DNA from: an uncultured Lachnoanaerobaculum sp.
GTDB taxonomy: Bacteria > Bacillota > Clostridia > Lachnospirales > Lachnospiraceae
NCBI GenBank assembly: GCA_937925515.1
Contig: CALALP010000047.1
Coordinates: 1-26,914 of the forward strand
Length of the DNA stretch: 26,914 bases
Direction: 5' to 3'
Shown here: positions 7,048 to 13,465 of the stretch, in pieces
How the letters are laid out: every line of letters begins with the position of its first letter
Position numbering within the stretch: position 1 is the stretch's first letter
Translations under genes and position numbers: made by a program
Notes under the pieces: generated by a model
Told to the model about the DNA's origin: nothing
The model's database searches: none
The model's input: the letters and a program-made list of their open reading frames with translations, nothing else

Positions 7048-7458
7048 ATGAAATTAAGTGCAAGAAATCAATTCAAAGGTACTATAATAAATATAAATGA
7101 GGGAGCAGTAAATGGTATTGTTTCACTAGATGTAAATAGTGAAATAATATCTGCTACTATCTCATTAAGTGCTATAAAGGAATTAGAATTAAAGAAAGGT
7201 GTTTCTGCTTTTGCAGTTATAAAAGCAACTGAAGTTATGATTGCAACAGAGTTACCTAAGATTTCAGCAAGAAATAGATTTAAAGGAACAGTTAAGGAAA
7301 TTCAAGATGGTGCTGTAAATGATATTGTGGTATTAGACACAAAGCTTGGAGCAGTATCAGCTACTATTTCAAAAGCGGCAGTTAAAGAACTTGAACTTTC
7401 AGTAGGAAAAGAGGCATTTGCCATTATAAAGGCTACCTCAGTTATGGTAGGAATCTAA
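7048..7458 (+). CDS. Tandem TOBE (Mop) molybdate/oxyanion-binding protein
   Basis: The 136-residue cytoplasmic protein is two near-copies of a ~68-residue TOBE/Mop domain, each opening with SARNxFKGT and closing with AFAxIKAT-x-VM. This is the di-Mop arrangement of molbindins, which bind molybdate or tungstate as oligomers for storage or buffering. The internal repeats align across their whole length (residues 1-67 and 72-136). An AGGGG site (7037-7041) precedes the ATG. No molybdate transporter or molybdoenzyme gene lies nearby, so the ligand is inferred from the family alone. The TAA stop lies at the outer edge of the inverted repeat of MITE copy 2. Confidence 0.88.
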   Translation: MKLSARNQFKGTIININEGAVNGIVSLDVNSEIISATISLSAIKELELKKGVSAFAVIKATEVMIATELPKISARNRFKGTVKEIQDGAVNDIVVLDTKLGAVSATISKAAVKELELSVGKEAFAIIKATSVMVGI

Positions 7459-7629
7459 AAAATAAACGAAACTGTTGCAAAATATCTATCTATATGTGAT
7501 TTGTCCCCCTACGGAGGACAAATCACATATAATGATGTATAAATATAACTTTATTGTTTTACGATAGAGAACAAAAAAGTTAGTAATATTTGTAAATATT
7601 AGTTTTGCGACACACTCGTTTATTTTTTA
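7456..7629 (-). mobile_element. MITE-like element, copy 2 (inverted) with extended inverted repeats
   Basis: The core (7471-7615) is the reverse complement of copy 1, with terminal repeats TGTTGCAAAA and TGTCGCAAAA and a hairpin of 16 bp at 7491-7506 with 7516-7531. The inverted match continues outward for 14 more bases on each side (TAAAAAATAAACGA at 7456-7469 and its reverse complement at 7616-7629). Both outer ends coincide with the TAA stop codons of the flanking convergent genes. There is no coding sequence inside. Confidence 0.8.
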
Positions 7630-7770
7630 CTTCTCATATTCTTTTCTAATTGTACCTATCTTTTTATCACTTCTAGTATCTCGTCCGTCTTTATTTCTAA
7701 AAGTTCCTGCTGGCAAGCCATGTTTCTTTTCAAAACTTCCAACTGTACAATCACTTCTTGTTTTTCTCAT
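7627..7770 (-). CDS. 47-residue basic protein, unknown function
   Basis: A short ORF with a good ribosome site (GGAGGG, 7780-7785, nine bases before the ATG). The product starts MRKTRSDCTVGSFEKKHGLP and ends IRKEYEK; it is rich in Lys/Arg with one Cys, has no hydrophobic stretch, and contains GTFRNKDGRDTRSDKKIG. I do not recognise it. The sequence looks composed (codon bias like its neighbours, no repeats), which favours a real gene. It converges on the TOBE gene with only the MITE between them. The basic character would fit nucleic-acid binding, but that is a guess. Confidence 0.6.
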   Translation of the reverse strand: MRKTRSDCTVGSFEKKHGLPAGTFRNKDGRDTRSDKKIGTIRKEYEK

Positions 7771-7861
7771 TATAATTTTCCCTCCAAATAATATTTATTG
7801 TTATTGTATCATAAAATTTACTTTAATACCATTCTTAAGTTACCTAAAATTACTTGTATGA

Positions 7862-8239
7862 AATCTCAAATTTTATTTTCAAACCTTAGAGCTTGAATAT
7901 GATGACATCGATAAAAAAACTAAACTTCCAAAAGACATAGCAGATTTTTCATTAAAAGGTAGTTCTCAAGCTACCCAAATGAAAGCAGGAATAATACAAC
8001 TAGGGGATAAGTCATATATGTTTCAAATAGAACTTAGGGACTCTAAACTACCATACTATAATACTTGTGTAAAAACAGCCTATACAGTAATTGATAGTTT
8101 TCTTATTGAAATAAGTTTTTCAAAACCGGCAGATAAATTATATGACTTCAATGATACAGAAAAAGAAATATTAAAATCCCTTGCAGTCAAACCTTTTGAA
8201 AGAACATATCTTGAATATTTTTATAAAAAAGAGCTGTAA
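7862..8239 (+). pseudogene. 5'-truncated gene remnant, unknown family
   Basis: The frame is open from a TGA at 7859-7861 to the TAA at 8237-8239 (125 codons). The only internal ATG with length behind it (7979) has no ribosome site, and the 39 codons before it read like normal protein (for example LELEYDDIDKK and LPKDIADFSLKGSSQ). This looks like the C-terminal part of a soluble or secreted protein that has lost its promoter and N-terminus. The remaining part (LGDKSYMFQIELRD, PYYNTCVKTAYTVID) is not recognised. If an unusual start is used it could still be expressed. The neighbouring repeat elements are possible agents of the deletion. Confidence 0.5.
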
Positions 8240-8263
8240 CACTCTCTTAGTGCAACAGCTCTT
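8223..8263 (-). terminator. Rho-independent terminator of the RNase gene
   Basis: Read leftward, AAGAGCTGT (8263-8255) pairs perfectly with ACAGCTCTT (8237-8229), and six Ts follow in the read strand. It lies 54 bases beyond the RNase stop. The same stem overlaps the end of the convergent gene remnant but lacks a T run in that direction. Confidence 0.8.
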
Positions 8264-8316
8264 AATAAAAACTTCTAAGAAAATTACCTATCTTATCAAG
8301 TTTTTAGTTTTTTTCT

Positions 8317-9510
8317 CTAAAAATACTCATAAATAGGTTTCATCAACTTCTGCCTTGTCATTTCTACAAGTCCAAGTTTTGTAAAATCAACTGCTCTTGC
8401 CTTGACACTATCTTTGCTTAAAAGTAAATTTAATAAATCAAATATTTCTTTTTTATCTCTGTCATCTTTCATATCTATAAAGTCTATAATTATAATTCCT
8501 GAAATATTTCTAAGTCTTAGTAAAGAGGCAATCTCACTTACTGCCTCTAAATTTACTCTTTTAATTGTATCTCCTAGCTCTGTCTTTGCCTCATTCTTAC
8601 CTGTATTTACATCTATAATAGTCATAGCCTCAGTATAGTCTATGACTAGATATGCCCCTGACTTAAGCCACACTTTTTTGGATAAAACATTTTCCATTAA
8701 GGTTTTTATAGAATATAAACTACTTAGTGTTATTCTTTCATCGTCATAAAGCCTAAGCTTAAAATTAAAGTTTAGGTCAATCTCTTTCATTTTCTTAAAA
8801 TAAATGTCTATATCTTCAAATGCCTTATTTATATCAGTTATTACTTCAAGTTCATCAACATTTGAAATCTTTTTTATAAATTGGAGATATTTAGGTTCTG
8901 ATTCTTTAAGTACCATTGGGGAGGTTCTATATCTTGAGTTGTGAATTAGTTCATTATATTCGCTTGAAAGTAGTTTAACTTCATTTTTTATAATGCTTAT
9001 ATCATCTATATCAAATGCCTTTGTACGCACCAATATATCCAAATTTTCCAAGGTAACATCTGATAATTGTTCTTTTAAAAGCTCTTTTTTGTTCTTATCT
9101 TTTATTTTTGAGGAAAATCTTATATTTCCTCTACCTCTACTTACTATAACATAAGTACCTGCAATATTTATATGTGAAGATGCTACCATTTGCTTTGTTT
9201 TTACTGATTCCTTACTTATTTGCACAATTATATCTTCCTGTTCGCAGAGCCTAGCACTTTCATTTACAAAGTTATGATATTTATTTTCTTCAAGGCTATA
9301 ATAACAGAGTTCTTTTTCACTTTTATTTTTTTGAATTTCTATAAATGCTGCATTGATATTTTTTACAATGTTTTTTATTTTTGCAATGTGAATTGAGCCT
9401 TGAAATATATCTTCTTCAACTCCTATCTCCAATGCCTCATTATTTAAATATAAAATAGATATAATTTTCTCTCTAAATTTAGTAATTAAAATTCTATAAT
9501 TATCTTTCAT
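8317..9510 (-). CDS. Ribonuclease E/G family endoribonuclease, zinc-link tail absent
   Basis: The 397-residue protein has the RNase E/G core: an N-terminal S1-like RNA-binding region (about 30-120), an RNase H-like and 5'-sensor region, and the metal-binding catalytic segments TEAMTIIDVNTGKN (Asp300) and IIIDFIDM (Asp343/Asp346). It cleaves single-stranded RNA in decay and rRNA/tRNA processing. The protein stops at GLVEMTRQKLMKPIYEYF, exactly where E. coli RNase G continues into the CPTC zinc-link and small domain, so the tetramer-forming zinc site is missing. The end is followed by a clean terminator, so it is not an assembly break. A GAGGG ribosome site precedes the ATG. The gene stands alone. 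Confidence 0.9.
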   Translation of the reverse strand: MKDNYRILITKFREKIISILYLNNEALEIGVEEDIFQGSIHIAKIKNIVKNINAAFIEIQKNKSEKELCYYSLEENKYHNFVNESARLCEQEDIIVQISKESVKTKQMVASSHINIAGTYVIVSRGRGNIRFSSKIKDKNKKELLKEQLSDVTLENLDILVRTKAFDIDDISIIKNEVKLLSSEYNELIHNSRYRTSPMVLKESEPKYLQFIKKISNVDELEVITDINKAFEDIDIYFKKMKEIDLNFNFKLRLYDDERITLSSLYSIKTLMENVLSKKVWLKSGAYLVIDYTEAMTIIDVNTGKNEAKTELGDTIKRVNLEAVSEIASLLRLRNISGIIIIDFIDMKDDRDKKEIFDLLNLLLSKDSVKARAVDFTKLGLVEMTRQKLMKPIYEYF

Positions 9511-9541
9511 CTTTCCCTCTAATTTTCTTTGATTTTACTAA

Positions 9542-9570
9542 AGTTTATCAGAAAATGTGTTCTAATACAA
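9542..9570 (-). promoter_or_regulatory. Candidate promoter of the RNase gene
   Basis: Read leftward, TTGTAT (9570-9565), a 17-base spacer and TAAACT (9547-9542) stand about 32 bases before the start codon. Confidence 0.5.
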
Positions 9571-9609
9571 TATTTATAATTTTTAATACTGAAAGGCAAC
9601 ATACAACTT

Positions 9610-9644
9610 GGGGGTTTTCCTCGCTGTTGGCGAGGAAAACCCCC
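9610..9644. repeat. GC-rich hairpin repeat, type B
   Basis: A perfect 15 bp inverted repeat (9610-9624 with 9630-9644) has a TGTTG loop and arms of five Gs, four Ts, then CCTCGC. It shares the CCTCGC/GCGAGG core with the hairpin at position 1. It lies 40 bases after the last decarboxylase gene and may protect or end that transcript, but has no T run. Confidence 0.8.
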
Positions 9645-9684
9645 ATTAATATATAAACAAAAAACTAAACTTATCTTTAGTCTA

Positions 9685-11091
9685 TTATACCGGATATGCC
9701 TTAGCCTTTGTATCTGCCTTATCTAAATCAATACCTGTTTTTTGTGCCTCTCTATATTTGAAAAATTCTTCTGCAACTTTAGGGAAAAGGGCATAAGAAA
9801 GCACGTCTTCATCTTGTTGTTTCCACTTTGCACAAGCTTTTTCAAACTCGGGTAGTTGCGGCTTAATCAAATCTGCCGGTCTGCAAGTTATAGGTGTTTC
9901 ATCTCCAATAACTTTCTTTTGTACCTCAGGATTAAATGGCTTAACAGTCTGTCCAAACTCTCCAAGCATTATCTTTTTGGATTCCTTTGGAACTATCTTA
10001 TATCTTTCCCCTGAAATTACATTCATTACTGCCTGAGTACCTACTATCTGTGATGACGGTGTTACAAGAGGAGGCTCTCCAAAGTCCTTTCTAACTCTTG
10101 GAATTTCCTCTAAAACTTCACGATACATATCTTCTTTTCCTGCATCTTTTAACTGTTTGATAAGATTTGATAACATTCCTCCCGGAACTTGATAACGTAA
10201 AGTATTTATATTTACTCCAAGTACTTTTGGATTTAATAGCCCTGACTTAATAGCCTCTTCTCTAATAGGTGCAAAATAATCTGCAATTTCTGAAAGAAGA
10301 TTAAGGTCAAGTCCTGTATCATAAGGAGTTCCTCTAAATGTTTCAACCATAACTTCAGTAGCTGCCTGACTTGTACCAAGTGCAAGTGGAGAAATAGCAG
10401 TATCTATAATATCGCAACCACTTTCAACAGCCTTTAAAAGTGTCATAGATGCTACACCTGAAGTATAATGAGTATGTAAATCAATCGGTAGTTTTGTAGA
10501 CTCTCTAAGTGCCTTAACAAGTTCCTCTGCCGCATAAGGAGTTAGTAATCCTGCCATGTCCTTTATACATAAAGAAGTTGCTCCCATATCTTCAATTTTC
10601 TTTGCAATATCTTTCCAATAATCAAGTGTATAAGCATCTCCAAGCGTATAGCAAAGTGCTATTTGAGCATCTGCTTTTTCCTTAATTGTAGCTCTTACAG
10701 CAGTTTCAAGATTTCTTATATCATTTAAACAGTCAAAAATTCTTATTATATCAATACCATTTGCTACTGATTTTTGTACAAAATATTCTACAACATCATC
10801 AGCATAATGATTATAACCTAAAATGTTTTGCCCTCTAAAAAGCATTTGAAGTTTAGTATTTTTAAAGCCTGCTTTAAGCTTTCTAAGCCTATCCCAAGGG
10901 TCTTCATGTAGGAATCTGAGTGAGGCATCAAATGTAGCACCACCCCAACATTCAACTGCATGATAGCCGACCTTATCCATTTTATCTATAATAGGCAACA
11001 TCTGCTCTGTTGTCATTCTTGTAGCTAATAAAGATTGATGTGCATCACGAAGAACTGTTTCTACAATCTTAATAGGTTTCTTTTCTATCAT
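9685..11091 (-). CDS. oadA: Oxaloacetate decarboxylase-type carboxyltransferase subunit (no biotin domain)
   Basis: The 468-residue protein is the TIM-barrel carboxyltransferase of the OadA/PycB/transcarboxylase-5S family. It moves CO2 between oxaloacetate/pyruvate and carrier biotin. Metal and catalytic residues are visible: ETVLRDAHQS (Asp16), CIKDMAG (Lys177, the carbamylated lysine position) and LHTHYT (His206, His208). The barrel is followed by the conserved post-barrel domain (PGGMLSNL, GEPPLVTPSSQIVGTQA). It ends without the Pro/Ala linker and biotinyl domain of Klebsiella OadA; biotin is supplied by the separate carrier gene in the operon. It is the last gene of the five-gene leftward operon, with an AAAGGGA ribosome site. 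Confidence 0.93.
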   Translation of the reverse strand: MIEKKPIKIVETVLRDAHQSLLATRMTTEQMLPIIDKMDKVGYHAVECWGGATFDASLRFLHEDPWDRLRKLKAGFKNTKLQMLFRGQNILGYNHYADDVVEYFVQKSVANGIDIIRIFDCLNDIRNLETAVRATIKEKADAQIALCYTLGDAYTLDYWKDIAKKIEDMGATSLCIKDMAGLLTPYAAEELVKALRESTKLPIDLHTHYTSGVASMTLLKAVESGCDIIDTAISPLALGTSQAATEVMVETFRGTPYDTGLDLNLLSEIADYFAPIREEAIKSGLLNPKVLGVNINTLRYQVPGGMLSNLIKQLKDAGKEDMYREVLEEIPRVRKDFGEPPLVTPSSQIVGTQAVMNVISGERYKIVPKESKKIMLGEFGQTVKPFNPEVQKKVIGDETPITCRPADLIKPQLPEFEKACAKWKQQDEDVLSYALFPKVAEEFFKYREAQKTGIDLDKADTKAKAYPV

Positions 11092-11121
11092 AGTAAATCC
11101 CTTTCTACTATTTGTTTATTT

Positions 11122-12273
11122 TTATTTTACTCCAAATATAGCCATAAATGTTCCTGCCGCAACAGCTGTTCCTATAACTCCTGCAACATTCGGTCCCATT
11201 GCATGCATAAGTAAGAAGTTAGTCGGATCAGCCTCAGCACCTACCTTTTGAGATACTCTTGCTGCCATTGGAACTGCTGAAACACCTGCTGAACCAATTA
11301 GAGGATTAACTTTACCTCCTGAAAGTTTGCACATAATCTTGCCAAACATAACTCCTGCCCATGTACCAAATGCAAAAGCTATAAGACCAAGTGCAACAAT
11401 CTTAATTGTTGTAACCTTTAAAAATGCTTCTGCTGAAGTAGTTGCACCGACTGATGTACCAAGTAAAATAACTACTATATACATCAAAGCATTTGAGGCT
11501 GTTTCTGTAAGTTGTTTTACAACTCCACTTTCCTTAAATAAGTTTCCAAGCATAAGCATACCTACAAGTGGTGCAGTAGACGGTAAAATAAGGCTTACAA
11601 CTATTGTAACTATAATAGGGAAAAGTATTTTTTCAAGTTTTGAAACAGGTCTTAACTGTTCCATTTTTATTTTTCTTTCTTCCTCAGTTGTAAACATCTT
11701 CATAATAGGTGGCTGTATTACAGGTACAAGTGCCATATATGAATATGCGGCAACAGCAATCGGCCCTAAAAATTCAGTTTGTTGAAGTTTTCCTGCAAGG
11801 AATATTGAAGTAGGTCCGTCTGCTCCTCCTATGATAGAAATTGCAGCGGCGGCCTTATCATTAAAGCCCATAAATATAGCTGCTAAATATGCAGTATATA
11901 TACCAAATTGTGCAGCCGCTCCTAAAAGGAAACTCTTAGGGTTTGCAATCAAAGGTCCGAAATCTGTTTGAGCTCCTACACCCATGAATATGAGTGAGGG
12001 TAATATTGCCCACTCATCTAGTTTATAAAAATAATAAAGCAATCCACCTATACCATTTGATGAATTTTCAGGTTTTATCATAATATCAGGATAGATATTT
12101 ACTAAAAGCATACCAAATGCAATCGGAACTAAAAGTAGTGGCTCAAAGCCTTTTCTTATTGCCAAATATAAAAATATACAAGCAACAAATATCATTATAA
12201 GATTTCCGAAAGTCATTCTAAGAAATGCAGTCTGTTGAAGAAGATTGCTTAGTGTATTAACAAGGTAATCCAT
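11122..12273 (-). CDS. oadB: Na+-translocating decarboxylase beta subunit
   Basis: The 383-residue polytopic protein is the OadB/MmdB/GcdB Na+ pump, which decarboxylates carboxybiotin and exports Na+. The signature GGADGPTSIF spans 149-158; its aspartate (Asp152) matches Klebsiella Asp203, the Na+/proton residue. Other conserved parts include GVGAQTDFGPLIANP and the C-terminal half NPLIGSAGVSAVPMAARVSQ. Length and helix number are normal. A GGAGG site is six bases before the ATG. It sits between the biotin carrier and the OadA-type subunit, 30 bases from the latter. The sequence cannot say which carboxyl donor feeds it, as both donor subunits are encoded in the operon. Confidence 0.95.
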   Translation of the reverse strand: MDYLVNTLSNLLQQTAFLRMTFGNLIMIFVACIFLYLAIRKGFEPLLLVPIAFGMLLVNIYPDIMIKPENSSNGIGGLLYYFYKLDEWAILPSLIFMGVGAQTDFGPLIANPKSFLLGAAAQFGIYTAYLAAIFMGFNDKAAAAISIIGGADGPTSIFLAGKLQQTEFLGPIAVAAYSYMALVPVIQPPIMKMFTTEEERKIKMEQLRPVSKLEKILFPIIVTIVVSLILPSTAPLVGMLMLGNLFKESGVVKQLTETASNALMYIVVILLGTSVGATTSAEAFLKVTTIKIVALGLIAFAFGTWAGVMFGKIMCKLSGGKVNPLIGSAGVSAVPMAARVSQKVGAEADPTNFLLMHAMGPNVAGVIGTAVAAGTFMAIFGVK

Positions 12274-12315
12274 TTAAAACCTCCAGTGTTTTTGTTTTGA
12301 ATCTACTTTTTAAAT

Positions 12316-12672
12316 TTACTTTAAAGTAGCAAGAACTTGTGAAACTTCTACTGCATCTCCATTTGAAACTTCTATACTTGCAACTACTCCGTCCTCAGGA
12401 GCAACTATTTCATTTTCCATTTTCATAGCCTCAAGTATAACTATCGGCTCTCCTGCCTTAACTGACTGTCCTACATTTGCCTTTATTCCTAAAATCTTAC
12501 CCGGCATAGGAGAAACAACTTTTATACTTCCCTTTTCTCCTGAATTAGCTGTTTGAGCCTTAGCAGGTGTAGCAACAGGTACTACTGACTTCACAACCGG
12601 AGTTGCACCTACATTTTCCTCTACTTGAACTTGATATTGATTACCATTTACAGTAACTGTATAATTTTTCAT
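12316..12672 (-). CDS. Biotin carboxyl carrier subunit of the decarboxylase
   Basis: The 118-residue protein has a short N-terminal strand region (MKNYTVTVNGNQYQVQVEE), a Val/Pro/Ala-rich flexible linker (about 22-44) and a C-terminal biotinyl domain with EAMKMENE; Lys84 is the biotinylation site. This is the MmdC/GcdC/transcarboxylase-1.3S type. It shuttles CO2 between the soluble carboxyltransferases and the membrane subunit. An AGGAGG site precedes the ATG. It is encoded just after the OadG-like subunit, as in other decarboxylase operons. Confidence 0.95.
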   Translation of the reverse strand: MKNYTVTVNGNQYQVQVEENVGATPVVKSVVPVATPAKAQTANSGEKGSIKVVSPMPGKILGIKANVGQSVKAGEPIVILEAMKMENEIVAPEDGVVASIEVSNGDAVEVSQVLATLK

Positions 12673-12694
12673 TTTAAAATCCTCCTATACAACA

Positions 12695-13453
12695 TTATCT
12701 TCTTACTTTTCTCTTGAAACTTCTAGCTGTTAAACCATTAGTAGTGTTTTCACTTTCATAAGCGGCTATTGATGCTGTTATTACTGCTATAAGTTCCTCA
12801 TCGTCTAAAACAGGGTCAGCATTTACAATATTAACTTCATTAACTTCAGTTTCTTTTACTTCCTCTTTATCTTCTGTCTTAGCTTTTCTTTCCTCAAATT
12901 TTTTCTCAAAAATGCTTATATACTTAAACAAGCTTATTAAAAATGCAATAAATATGAGAACTACAAATACAACTCCCATTCCCATTAATGTATTAAAACC
13001 GGCATTTGACATTTTTTCGCCTATGGTATAATTAGGTACAAATGAAAGGCTGTCTATTCCCTTTAAGTTTCCCGGTAAGATAATTGAAACTTTTGCATCT
13101 CTCTTTGAACCTGTTATATCCATATGGATTACATAACCGTCTTTTTTATCTCCGGTTACAACTACATCTTTATAACCGGTAATATCTCCTATAATTTTTT
13201 TATTATCATAGTAATTTTGGTATACTGCAACCATATTTCTGTTTCCGGAATCTTCAGATTCTTTTATGGCCTCTGATATTTGCTCATCACTTAAGCCTGA
13301 TAAACTTTGAATAAATTGTGGTGCTACCTGTTTTAAGCTTTCAATATTCGGATCTGAAACTTCATTTTTTTCTTCACTTTTACAAGCAGCTAAATTAAAT
13401 AATGCAAAAACAAAAATGAAGAAAAAAAGTAATCTTTTAATCTTATGTTTCAT
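12695..13453 (-). CDS. Lipoprotein-OadG fusion (decarboxylase gamma/delta subunit)
   Basis: The 252-residue protein starts with a lipoprotein signal (lipobox LAAC, Cys24). An extracytoplasmic domain of about 115 residues follows (helical NIESLKQVAPQFIQSLSGLS, then strands to VPNYTIG) that resembles DUF3887-type folds. Next is one membrane helix (about 153-176, GVVFVVLIFIAFLISLF), a charged linker, and the C-terminal OadG/MmdD signature DDEELIAVITASIAAYE ending in FKRKVRR. The gamma/delta subunit assembles the complex, and most relatives are only the helix plus tail. The ATG at 13453 is seven bases from GAGG (13461-13464); the GTG one codon upstream is too close. The start is 12 bases from the upstream stop. 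Confidence 0.85.
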   Translation of the reverse strand: MKHKIKRLLFFFIFVFALFNLAACKSEEKNEVSDPNIESLKQVAPQFIQSLSGLSDEQISEAIKESEDSGNRNMVAVYQNYYDNKKIIGDITGYKDVVVTGDKKDGYVIHMDITGSKRDAKVSIILPGNLKGIDSLSFVPNYTIGEKMSNAGFNTLMGMGVVFVVLIFIAFLISLFKYISIFEKKFEERKAKTEDKEEVKETEVNEVNIVNADPVLDDEELIAVITASIAAYESENTTNGLTARSFKRKVRR

Positions 13454-13465
13454 CACTTAACCTCA

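Noticed and set aside
11327..11785. 152-codon ORF on the plus strand inside oadB
   Set aside because: It is an antisense shadow of a conserved membrane protein gene, with no ribosome site and no plausible protein character.
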